Source: Liolophura sinensis (lineage: Eukaryota > Mollusca > Polyplacophora > Chitonida > Chitonidae). From it: DNA of 64,000 nt. This document shows, in pieces, positions 1 through 10,932 of this stretch. Under the pieces are notes generated by a model. That model was not told the DNA's origin. It worked only from the letters and a program-made list of their open reading frames with translations, and searched no databases. The stretch lies in assembly GCF_032854445.1 (NCBI RefSeq), contig NC_088295.1, forward strand, positions 76,598,028 to 76,662,027. The letters are read 5' to 3'. The translations under genes were made by a program, and so were the position numbers. Position 1 is the first letter of the stretch. The number at the start of each line of letters is the position of its first letter.

Positions 1-1477
1 TTTCAGGTGAAAACCATTAGGCCGAGACTTCAGTAATATTAATTTTCTGAGATTACTTCCAAAGCCTGGCGTAGCTTTAAGATTCGTCCCTATGAATTGC
101 TTACTGTGATAGCGATTTAAACAACGTAGATGACCGATGTACCGATGAAATGGCCGCCGCCCGGAGCCCAGCTTACAGTATGATAAAGTCCACCAAGGAT
201 TATGTATAGTTTGTGCCTCCTTTATTTTAGGCAGTGTATATGGAAGCGGAGGACTTGTTGTATACAGGCCTGTCACGCCAATCTCCTGCGATTGTTTGAA
301 GTCTTATGTCCAGAACTGTATTCCATTTGGGAGCTGTGCAGTGAGCACGTTGGAAGGATCCTTGGCTGGAATTTTGAAGGATTGTGTATTACCGATTCTA
401 CCGATCTCTGGGTGTGCGAAAGCCACAATTGGGGCAGCCTTTCCTCAGAGCAGTTTCCTCGACCTTATCATCAGCGTCATTGATATCGCCATGTCCTGTG
501 TAGTGTCGGCTATATGTCCTATCTGTGGACCCATCTGGACCCTCATCAAGTACGTTTTGTATTGTACTGAGAATGATATAAGCTATAATGCCTTCTAGCA
601 TTAACAAAAACTTTGCCTTCCTTTTGTATCATATAAAGTATACCCGAAATACATAATACTCACGGAATGTTACTCTTTGACAAGCTTGCTTTAACCATTA
701 TTCACTGACGGATTGTCATGGCCAAATTTCGTGTTATGTCAACTCACATTATTCTTTAAGACTTTGTAGTACGATTTTAAATTTCAGTTCACTGAATCTT
801 AATATGGGTGAAAGTGTCATGGCTTTTACGGTTAATTTTTAGATGTCTTGTGAAGGTAATAGCTACATGTTCTTTCGGTGGGCTCGGTCGAAGGAGACGA
901 GATGTCAGTTCAGCTATCGTGGAAAATTTAGTGATGAAATCTCCGCCCATGGATAACTTCCTAGACCTCAGCGTGGGAATCCTTGGAAGCAGAGACATGT
1001 AAGTTCTACAACAAGTACCACATAAGCCTTTATACCTGTGCATCCGAGGTTTTCTGTTTACACTCCCTCATTACCGTCCTGTGTTGCTCTGTGTAAAATC
1101 CCGCTCTCTTTTATTGTTGTAGGTTGGAACTGCCTGATAATGGTTGGTATTCCAAGTTCAAATCGGCCATTGGTGACGACAGTCCCAGTGGAAACTATCT
1201 CACAACTGCTGAATACAACACAGTGTGGACAGGGCTGAACGATACAAAGTCGCAGGAAGCTGTTCGTACCTTCCTAAGGAGATGGAACAACACCGTGTCG
1301 GCCTTCAACGACGGCACTCTGGCATCACGACCTGACACAGAGAATATCATACCTTTCCGCAGCTCACAGGAGAAGTATAAGCAATACCTCAAAGATACTG
1401 TCAATGCTAAAGAGGTACAACTATTTGTGATTTTATTTGGATGCTCTCCACATGATTTTCCATGTTAGCCGTCGTAC
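1..1477 (+). repeat. Left copy of a 1.48-kb near-identical block (pairs with about 62523-64000)
   Basis: Bases 1-1477 match 62523 to 64000 through three exons and the introns between them. By eye there are about 14 single-base differences, one complex in-frame difference near 420 (24 versus 21 bases) and two small intronic indels (near 678 and 1454). The block starts inside the target-site sequence of the SINE at 62246, so the left copy runs off the window. Confidence 0.95.
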
Positions 1478-4400
1478 AGAAATTAATGTAAAACTTTAAC
1501 GGAGCTTGTGTCTCGTTTCTTCGACGCTTGTACCGCTTGTTATAGAGCTTTTATTAGCAACTTTACCATATAATGCAATACAACATCAGACTTTGAACAC
1601 CATTCCTTTCAGCAGAATCTTTTTAAGCATTGCTTTTTTATTTTTCAGTCTGGATTTGACACAATTTTTGATGAATTTGACAGTGCGATTGGGGTTTATA
1701 TTGATGCGAAGAACAAGGAGGTATGTGAAGTTCTTATTAATTTGTTGAATGTTAGAAACCCAATCGGTTGATTGAGTGCAGTTTGTAGGCTACAATTCAA
1801 AGTACACGGCATCTTCACGCGCACTGTACACGTCATAGTGCGTGTTAACGGTTTCCCGCCAAATTCTACCAATCAACAGGAAGCTAAATATAACTGGATT
1901 TGTTGGCCACGAGATTGATTGAGTTGGAACTTAACCTGTGACTAGCTAACCGTGCTGAAAATGTATTCCACTTTCCCATCACTAGCTCCCTAACACTACC
2001 TCAGTGCTATACTTATTATGAAGTTAGTATACAACTTCTCTTTATTAACTTAAATTCCAGTTGTGAAAATAATTGTTCTATTCTATAACTTCAAATCTTA
2101 GCATTTATATGTTTAGGCCTCTTGTTTGTCAGTTTGCCTGCTTTATGTCTGCTCTACCAGAGCCCCGTGTTCTTCTAAACTCTTTATGTCAGCTTAGCAG
2201 AGTCCCGTTTTCCACCGGAACACTTGTCTGTCCTGTAACGTACCTGAGCACACTATTGTATTTACTATACATTAAATGTGCTGTACATACATTCCAGCTA
2301 TAACTATTGGCTGGGTGACGGGTATTTGTGGAACACTCTTTATGCCAAATAAATCGTTAAAATTTATTGCTAAAATTTGTTGTCTTTGCCATAATAATGG
2401 TGGGAGAAAACTGGACAGAGCTCGTGGGAAAACCACGACCATCTGGCGGTTGCAGACTTAGCTGGCAGACTTTCCCACATATGGTGGGGAAGAAACTAAC
2501 ATGAGCTGGACTTGAACTGAAAGGGATTGCATTAGTGAGAGGCTTCCGGGTCATTGTCTGCGCTAGCACACTAACAACCAGGCCACGGAGGTCTCCCAGT
2601 CTCACTTGTGTGTCCCAAAAACATTGGAGATATGCTATACACTGTTATAGTTAAGTTTCTGTTATTTTCCCCAGTCTGGACAGGATAACGGTGTGTGCGC
2701 CAAGGTTAGAGTGCAGATAGTCCAGGATCTCGTGCTGACACGCGATGCATTTAATGCTCGACTGGAGATCGAAAATGGAGAACAGTCGGCTTTGTCTAAC
2801 ATAAAAGTCGTCCTAAAGATTACCCCGGCCATTGATCCAACCAAAAATGCAACAGACAAGTTTGCCATAGGTAGATGGTTTGTCTTTTGATGCTTACCGT
2901 TAACTTAGCTTTTTGGCATTAAGAAAACTTGTGAAGAATTTCTCTTTTTTTGGAGAATAAATCTACGCTGTCCTTGATTAGGATTGTTCTGTCAGTTATT
3001 TCATTTCCACATAAGACATTGCTTGAAGCCTTGACTTTAGTACTTTTGTTTCTGTTAGTTTTTAAATTTACTATCTAATACCACATGTGGCAAAACATCT
3101 GGAATAAAACGGTATTCAAGGGGCACGTAAAAACGTTATTTTCTATGATGTTTATCTTTACAGGCTACGCCGAATTGGTAGGCATTACAGCTGTAGATGG
3201 GACAGGATCCCTGGCGCAAGCCAAATCGGGCACAGCAGACTGGCTGATTATCCCTTACTCCACAGCCGCTATTCGCGAAGACACCGAGTACGATGTCGGA
3301 GGGAGCTTCTCCTACAGTGTAGGTGCGTCTTCTCTGACAGTGTCTCTCGTACCAGATACTATCACCGTAAAACCCAACCCCAACCTGGAGGTTCACTATT
3401 TCCACGATAAATACGTTCAGGGTGACGATCCCTTCACCGATGCCGTAGAACCTAGCGTGCCGTTTGTCCTGGCAGTCATGATTACTAACACGGGCTACGG
3501 GGTGGCCAAGAGTTTAAAAATAACATCAGCTCAGCCGGAGATTATAGAAAATGAGAAGGGATTGTTGGTGAATTTCCAAATCGTTGGAACAGCTCTAAAC
3601 GGAAAACCTGTACCGTTTTCTTTGTCAGTTGACTTTGGAGACATCGATCCTTTCCAGACAAAGGTGGCAAGATGGTACCTAACCTCTTCTCTAAAGGGAT
3701 TCTTTTATAATTACTCAGCCACATTTGAAAACATAAATCCTCTTGGTGACCCTCAGCTGTCTGTACTCGACGTGTTGAGGAGTCACGAACTCATACACAC
3801 TGTGCGTAAGGATGTCCCAGCTGATGACAAATTAGATGATTTCCTTGTTAATGATGAGCTGGATGCTGATGATATGGCTGATCATGTTTTTGACAGCTCA
3901 ACCGGCCTTAAAGATCGCATCGTTGACTCCGAGGTGACGCAGTTCCAAGAACGCGTTGGATCAGATGGACAATACATCTCTGTGAGCCTGATATGCAACG
4001 TGTTTGATGTTGGCTGGTTTTATCTCAGAGTCGAAACCGACCTGGCTTCTTCGGATGACAATCGAGGGGAACTATTAGCGGTCACCCGAGAGGACGGTAG
4101 AGAGATTTCACTGGGGAAAAATGCGTGGACAACTGATCACTACAAGGACGCTTCCTTTTTCCATCTTTTTGATTACAGTGACGATAATTTCACTACTTTC
4201 CATTACACTGTCATATTTGGCCCGGAGAACAATTTTGAGCCAGATTTTGACAAAGACAATTACAATGTCAAAGTTAAGTTTCCGATTTCTGCAAACGATA
4301 TTGTAACCAGAGTACATGCGAGTGACGCGGACGGCCATCCTGTTACTTATTCACTGCAAATGCCAACAGGACAGTTTTCCATTAACAACCAGACCGGAGA

Positions 4401-4860
4401 TATTCTATCATTAGTAGCGATCTCGGAACCGCAAAGCCTGATGCTGATTGTCATTGCCACCGACAGCGGTGTGCCGAGCAGAATCGCGTCAGTCAAAGTG
4501 ACGATCACGCCTGATGACGGCAGTCAGCCTACCACTTCATCAACCACACGTTCTACAAAAACGACGAGTATATCATCTGCCAAAACCACAACGCTGATGA
4601 CGACGATATCATCCACCAAAACCATCAAACAAACCACGAAGATATCAAGCACCAAAAGCACCACAGAGACAACCAAGTCTTCCATCAAACCAACCCACAC
4701 TTCACCCGCGACATTGGCGAATACAACAATGGACTTGTTCGGCAACGCCACCGGTGTAAACCAAACTGTGTCCACGGCTATCCGGAAAGAAGCAACACTG
4801 GTATTTTTCTTTGTACCAGCCAGTATCATTATTATAGCCGCATATGTTAATGCGAGCTAA
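231..4860 (+). CDS. Copy A: 3' end of a giant extracellular adhesion-like protein (six exons)
   Basis: Exons I can place are 231-549, 843-998, 1123-1414, 1649-1720, 2675-2870 and 3164-4860, each with AG acceptor and GT donor, and all junctions keep phase. The 5' part lies before the window. The first exon is Cys-rich (CDCLKSYVQNC, then CPICGP). The second carries GLGRRRRDV, a furin-type basic site. The third begins MLELPDNGWYSKF and is a charged, soluble-looking segment. The next two are short (24 codons and 65 codons). The last holds a cadherin-like repeat, a Ser/Thr stalk and a hydrophobic tail, ending in TAA at 4858-4860. Exons one to three are almost identical to 62755-63937 of copy C, so this is its tandem paralogue, or an allele misplaced by assembly. 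I do not recognise a named orthologue. An adhesive or matrix role at the cell surface is inference. Confidence 0.85.
2388..2598 (-). mobile_element. tRNA-derived SINE (Nin-DC-like), 3' truncated
   Basis: On the minus strand it reads CCTCCGTGGCCTGGTTG (A-box region), then AGTTCAAGTCCAGCTC (B-box region), then the shared core, and stops at ACCATTATTATGGCA. The usual ACACCAATCAAATAAA end is missing. It lies in the intron before the 2675 exon of copy A. Confidence 0.85.
3164..4860 (+). CDS. Copy A terminal exon: cadherin-like repeat, Ser/Thr stalk, hydrophobic C-tail
   Basis: The acceptor TTTATCTTTACAG ends at 3163 and joins in phase 1 to 2870. The first two thirds (about 3164-4280) contain beta-rich segments, including one around 3470-3800 with TNTGYGVAKSLKI, like CARDB or similar Ig-like folds, and an acidic stretch near 3820-3880. 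About 4290-4515 is a cadherin-type repeat: it has HASDADG, then GQFSINNQTGDI, then VIATDSGVPS. About 4516-4720 is almost only Thr, Ser and Lys, a mucin-like stalk. The last 25 codons are hydrophobic (TLVFFFVPASIIIIAAY) and end three residues later. That fits a GPI-anchor signal better than a transmembrane helix with a cytoplasmic tail, but I cannot exclude the latter. Confidence 0.85.
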
Positions 4861-5203
4861 AACATGGAACTACCGATTAATACGTCTACGTTCAATTCAT
4901 TTTGTTAATCTCGTAGTATGAAATTCAGACTTCTGTGCTGTATCAAACAGGGTGTCATATTCATGTATTATAATTACTTATTTACTTGCTAGAGGGTTAA
5001 GAAAATTTTTAATTCTTTACGGGAAGACACAGTTATATTTTTGAAGAGAAGTGGTAGATTTTGTTGGCTTCCGACATGAATCATGATATCGCTACTTAAT
5101 CGATTACTAAAATCCGCAACTTATGTGACGCTCATATAAAGGGTATAAATGTGATATTCATTGCGTTGGTAAGTCCAGAAAGTCGCAGGAACTACAGTCT
5201 CCA

Positions 5204-5832
5204 GTTGTGGAGTTGTGTTTGATGGGTACATTAATTGGTGTTCACATTGTGTTTTATTTGCTTCTAAGTATGAGGGTTTGATGAAGCACAATGTGTTTGA
5301 TGTGAAGTACATGTAGCACGCTTATTTTGTATACACTGTGTCTTTAATCGCATGTTATCCATGATTACGCCACCACAAACGCCAGTACATTCATGTACAA
5401 AGCTAGTTTTCATTCTTGTTCTATTTTAAGAATTGTTGATTATTATATTGGCGGTATGTAGACGCAGTCCACCCTTTGTATAAGGCGATCAGTTTAAGAC
5501 ATAGGACACATTACTACTGAAAAAAGTTGTGGAGTTGTGTTTGATGGGTACCTTAATTGGTGTTCGCATTTTGTTTTATTTACCTTTAAGTGTGAGGGTT
5601 TTATGAAGCACAATGTGTTTAATGTGAAGCACATGCAGCACGCTTATTTTGTATACGCTGGGTGTTAAATCGCATGTTATCCATTATTTCGTCACCACAA
5701 ACGCTAATACATTCATGTACAAAGTTGGCTTTCATTCTTGTTCTGTTTTATAAATTGTTGATTATTATATTGGCGGTGTGTAGACGCAGTCCACCCTTTG
5801 TATAAGGCGATCAGTGCAAGACAGGGGACACA
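5204..5832 (+). repeat. Tandem duplication, two units, period 322 bp
   Basis: Units run about 5204-5511 and 5526-5832. Both start GTTGTGGAGTTGTGTTTGAT and end near AAGGCGATCAGT followed by a GGACACAT motif. They differ at scattered positions (roughly 10%), so the duplication is not recent. I see no open frame common to both units. Confidence 0.9.
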
Positions 5833-6538
5833 TGAAAATTGTTTTCTTATGCCAATAGATTTTAGCGTTTCATGTGCACTTTCTTCGGTTTTTTGAACTG
5901 ACAGCATTTGTTTATTTGCTTTAAATAATAATAAATTTCATCTCTTTTTAAAAAAACGTCATCTTATGCACCTCTTTGTCTCAGGACTAGTCCGTAACAC
6001 CACGAACAATATGAATGATGTTACAGCCAAGTCCGGATATGTAAAACACCATGCATGAAGGATTGCCTTGTACAGTGCCACAACCTTTCTATTGCAAGCC
6101 ACAGGACTGATGGCCAGTTGAACAAAACACTATAGCATATAAGACTACAGTATAGGTATAATAAAGCCATAATCATTCATTCTAGGGCCGTTAAGACAGT
6201 TAGACCAATTACTAAATACACTATTCAAACCGACGGACGTACATCCCAAAAGGATTAGCCCTATCAGGCTTTTTTTGGCTCAATTCAAAATCTGTTTATG
6301 CAAATGGTATAGTGCTGGGCGTGAACTTTACCTTTGTGATAAGCGACAGAAGATATAAAAAAATTCTAACCGATTTATCATCTGTACTACCACAGCCTAG
6401 TCAGTCCAAACCATAACTCACAGACACAGTTAATTGGCACAGGAATTGTTCCTTGCTACTACACAGCCTTCAACTAAGACGGAAAATTATTCGCTCACAA
6501 GAGAATCATGTCATACTAGAATATAAAAGAATATCTCA

Positions 6539-6625
6539 TGGACAGTAAAATCAGAGCAGCGATGACAGTGTAATTGTGGTATTAAAATGTCACACGTAAC
6601 CATTGCTATCCGGCCTCTTACTTTC
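6539..6625 (+). repeat. Dispersed repeat, copy 1 (also at 18571)
   Basis: The segment with AGAGCAGCGATGACAGTGT and GTCACACGTAACC is shared with 18571-18663 in the same orientation. Both continue into a CCGGCC/CCGGTC motif. It may be a fragment of an unclassified interspersed element. Confidence 0.6.
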
Positions 6626-6814
6626 GGCTTTTATTTTAACTGTATATTTTAACTAATTCTCACTAATCTGAAAACTAGCCTCTCTCAGTGGAATATGCAC
6701 TGGGAGTATTTACACGTTTGACCAGTACATATGATTTCACGTTTATCATCAAAGGAATCATCATAAATCTGATTAAGGCTAAAACCCATAATGGAAGCAA
6801 ATGGTTGAGAAATG

Positions 6815-6988
6815 AGTGAGTGAGTGAGTGTTTGCGGTTTAACGTCGTACTTAACAATTTTTCAGTCATATGAAAATGAAGGAATCTTTAGAGTGCATGT
6901 AATGGACCTCCTTGTTGCAGGACGGATTTTCACCGTTCTTTTATCTGGTGTTTCTTCATTGAGACGCCTTACGGAAGGCAAGTAAGCC
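6815..6988 (-). mobile_element. Fragment of a second tRNA-type SINE family
   Basis: On the minus strand it reads from GGCTTACTTGCCTTCCGT to a CACTCACTCACTC end. The same sequence occurs complete on the plus strand at 25626-25953 (GGCTTACTTGCCTTCGGT, ATATGACTGAGTACGACGTT, ACTCACTCACT). The tRNA-like head is absent here, so this copy is 5' truncated. Confidence 0.8.
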
Positions 6989-8855
6989 AGCTGCTTTCTC
7001 TGTAGCCGATGGGCTTTGAACAATTGGGCTGTGAGCTCTAATCCTACTCTTGTTGATTTGACTGCAGTTTCATTCAGAAGCTTTGATGGAGAACTGCTGA
7101 CGATTTCCTATACTGACAGCTGTGGTTTACGTCCAAAATTCTTGAGCACAGCGTTAAACACTTACTTGATAGATGAGAAGAAATGAAATGGTGGGACGGG
7201 GTTTTAATACTGGCGCTCAGAAAACGGAAACACAGTCTCTTCGTGACACTAACGGTGGACACACTCGGTACTGAATGCTGTGAACTGTGACTATTGACCA
7301 CCCTGTTTTCACGCTGGCATAGCTGGCACAGTTATTACCCTAAAATGTGAAAATGTGATGGAAATTGAAACCACAATTGATAATTAATACTGACCCTAAT
7401 TGTTGAGGTAACAAATTATTTAATCCTGAGAGAAAACAATATAAAATTGCTTCGTGCGTTTATATTTTTGTTGAGTATTATTCCATCAGAGATTCAGGAT
7501 CACATGGTGTTGTCCTGGGCGAGGCCTAAACAGGTTGAGTACACAATATATGTTGTCTATATCCGGGAAGTGACTTTCCTGGATAATTCCACTGACTTCA
7601 AGTGAAGACAGGTACAACGCTTCCACAGTGCGTTTAAAATGACAATTAATAATATATATTTCTATACTTTAAATAAAACACATTGATAGCCATATGATCT
7701 TTCAGCTTTTTCAAAGAATTAAATGTCACAAGCCTGTATAATTGTTAACATTTCTGCAAAATTATACACAAAAAATAACTGGTATGACACGGTCTTCATT
7801 TCAGGACACACTAGAAATAACTCGTATATCTGAATTTTACCGAATCAGTAAGACAGTGCACATTATTATATAAGATTAGAGACGTAGTGACGATGTTAAA
7901 TTCAAGATATGTGCCACGAATGAGTAGTATAAGTTTTGTCTGTGGAGTCTGTTTTCTGCAAAATACCGAGAAAAGAAGAGGTCATCTTGACAATACCTGT
8001 ATTTTATTACAGATCAGTTGTGAAGAAAGCGCGATTGAAATACCTATATTTGTATTCGAGCTAGGAAATTAGTCAGGGACAACAAGTTTGAATTGAATGT
8101 CATGCTTAAAATATGGACTATTTCATCTGAAAATCGTTAACTGCTTCTTTCTTACAAACTTACCAGCATTATGTACTACTCATTTATTATTTCGTACATT
8201 TTCCTTTGGGAATTGGGCGTTTTACATTGTTATAGAAATATGCGTTCCGATTATTGACCTTTTATGGTTTACTAGTGGTGTACAAATATCAAACGGAGCT
8301 TAGATTTCGTTAATTGGACAAATCCTTAACATGTTACATGGAGTCGATTGATGTTACAAGGCTGTAAAACACCTGAATAGCAGAATATTACAAAAGCTTA
8401 GCATAATCGCCTGGCAGGTAGACGCTGAAATCGGGCAAATTTAATCAACATACATACCATAGCTGATATACCGACTGGAGTATTGTCAAGGCTAATGGAA
8501 AGCAAACATACCTAACGTAACCGTAAATACCGTAAATAGTACATGTACGAGAGTGATATTTACTCATAGGCAACAATTTAAGTCATTCTTAGTCAAAATA
8601 GCCATTTTGATTGGCAAATATGAATTTCTAGCAAGAAATCTCCATTAAATGTTTCCATTCTAACATAGGCTTTATGAGCCATACGCATTATTACACTAAT
8701 GGTCAATTATGAAGTATTTTCAAGACATTGTATAAATGTACGCGCTACCAAATGGAATATCTTTTTTTTCTGAAACAGTCATTAAAATATCAGTTCAAAT
8801 AGTTGAAAAAAACATATTATAATAACAGGCAATAGTTAGTTATAGAAATTTGTTT

Positions 8856-8973
8856 TAATCCCATCGGCATATCAGTCTGCTCGCAGGAGTTACAGGAACT
8901 TCAAATTTTCTTTATCCCATCGGCATAATATCAGTCTGCTCGCAGGAGTTACAGGAACTTCAAATTTTCTCTG
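8856..8973 (+). repeat. Direct duplication of about 58 bp
   Basis: ATCCCATCGGCATATCAGTC to CTTCAAATTTTCT is followed at once by a second copy with a 3-base insertion (CATAATATC). It is too short and isolated to assign to a family. Confidence 0.85.
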
Positions 8974-9852
8974 TATTTTCAGTTAAGGATGAACCAGATC
9001 CCAGATCAAAGTGAATCTGGGCGCCAAAACAGAGAGTCAGTACTTGTAAGATCATTTTTCTAAACATTCTGTGTGTTTTCAGTTAAGAAATCAAATCAAT
9101 TTCCAAATCGTGGACCATGCAAGTTTATAAATTGTCGATATTCATCAAAATACATACCTCAGTTGCACTTTGATAGCAACCATTCACATAATGGTTGTGA
9201 CGACCTTATACAACACGATGAATATACCACCCCTAGGCACAGCTTCATTGAAATTGAAAGCCAGATATCCTGGATACCGAGGACATATTTAGTTAGAAGA
9301 GAACCGCATTCATTGTAAATTTTAAGATGCTTACAAAAGGCATTGAATGGAATCTTTGCACATTACACTTTGTGGTATATAATTGCAACGTTGATTAAAT
9401 TGGTAACAGAACACACACGATTCAGTGCAAATACAGGTAAGATGTACCGTCTGGAGCATAGGCACTGTCTTAATTAAAGATCACCAGCTCGTGACCCTGT
9501 AATATAAAATTTATTAAACGAAATTTTGGACTTTTGGTCACGAATTGGAGATTCTATTTATTCCATTTCGGAATTTTCTTGCCTGCTACGTACAATGATT
9601 TAAACGGGTTGTGTGGTTTCTATGCCTAATAGACCCCACCCGGCCTCACAATGCCCTTCATAACGTCATCGCCCCCGCCCTCACTCCATTCATAACGTCA
9701 CCGCCCCCGCTCTCGAGAATTTTCTATAATACACACAACATATATTTATTATGTATAAATAACTCTTCTCTACATAGAAGGATGGATGCCTGCCATTATA
9801 TAAATGGGCTAACTACGACATAATCTCCAGAAAAAAAACTCACAGTACTTCC

Positions 9853-10462
9853 AGGACACGCCTATTACATGTATCACTTATGTCTGTACAAGGACACGCC
9901 TATTACATGTATCACTTATGTCTGTGCAAGGACACGCCTATTACATGTACCACTTATGTCTGTACAAGGACACGCCTATTACATGTATCACTTATGTCTG
10001 TGCAAGGACACGCCTATTACATGTATCACTTATGTCTGTGCAAGGACACGCCTATTACATGTACCACTTATGTCTGTGCAAGGACACGCCTATTACATGT
10101 ATCACTTATGTCTGTGCAAGGACACGCCTATTACATGTACCACTTATGTCTGTACAAGGACACGCCTATTACATGTATCACTTATGTCTGTGCAAGGACA
10201 CGCCTATTACATGTATCACTTATGTCTGTGCAAGGACACGCCTATTACATGTACCACTTATGTCTGTGCAAGGACACGCCTATTACATGTATCACTTATG
10301 TCTGTGCAAGGACACGCCTATTACATGTACCACTTATGTCTGTGCAAGGACACGCCTATTACATGTATCACTTATGTCTGTGCAAGGACACGCCTATTAC
10401 ATGTATCACTTATGTCTGTACAAGAGCACGCCTATTAAATGTAACACTTATGTCTGTACAAG
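9853..10462 (+). repeat. 38-bp tandem satellite, about 16 units
   Basis: The unit starts AGGACACGCCTATTACATGT and ends CTTATGTCTGTGCA. Units alternate TATCAC/TACCAC and GTGCA/GTACA, and the last two are degraded (AGAGCACGCC, ATTAAATGTAAC). Because 38 is not a multiple of three and no unit holds a stop in any forward frame, all three forward frames stay open for about 190 codons. This is a sequence artefact, not a gene. Confidence 0.97.
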
Positions 10463-10696
10463 GGTAGCGAAGGTCTCTTCCAAAGCCGTCTTTATGACCC
10501 ACTTATGACATGTTCAATTTTGAAATTTTCCCGTTACATGGGAAAGGGTCCTACACATTGTGTATACATATAAATGGTGTTACAAAATGAGGCATGTGTT
10601 GAATCACGTGGAAAATCCAGTTGTTTCAATGTATGCAAATAGGTTATTTTTAAACCCACACTAATGGATCAAACATTCTCCATCGAACGCCTTCAT

Positions 10697-10701
10697 TCTA
10701 T

Positions 10702-10736
<35 letters not shown>

Positions 10737-10932
10737 TTTGATTGGTGTTTTACTCATGAGTATTTCACTTATACGACGGCGGCCAACATTATGGTGGGAG
10801 GAAACCGGGCAGAGCCCGGAGGAAACCCACGACCATCCGCAAGTTGTCGCCAGACTTTCCCACGTACGGCCGGAGAGGAAGCCAACATGAGCTGGACTTG
10901 AACTCACAGTGACCTCTCTAAGTGAGAGATGT
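10697..10932 (-). mobile_element. Nin-DC-like SINE with (TTTA)n tail
   Basis: Read on the minus strand it runs from AAGTCCAGCTCATGTTGGCT through GCCGCCGTCGTATAAGTGAA to ACACCAATCAAATAAATAAA. The tetranucleotide run at 10698-10740 is its tail. It is close to full length over the conserved domain; the tRNA-like head is mostly missing. Confidence 0.9.

Noticed and set aside
9869-10508. Three overlapping open frames of about 190-196 codons
   Set aside because: They are produced by the 38-bp satellite, which has no stop in any forward frame; no domain and no splice context.
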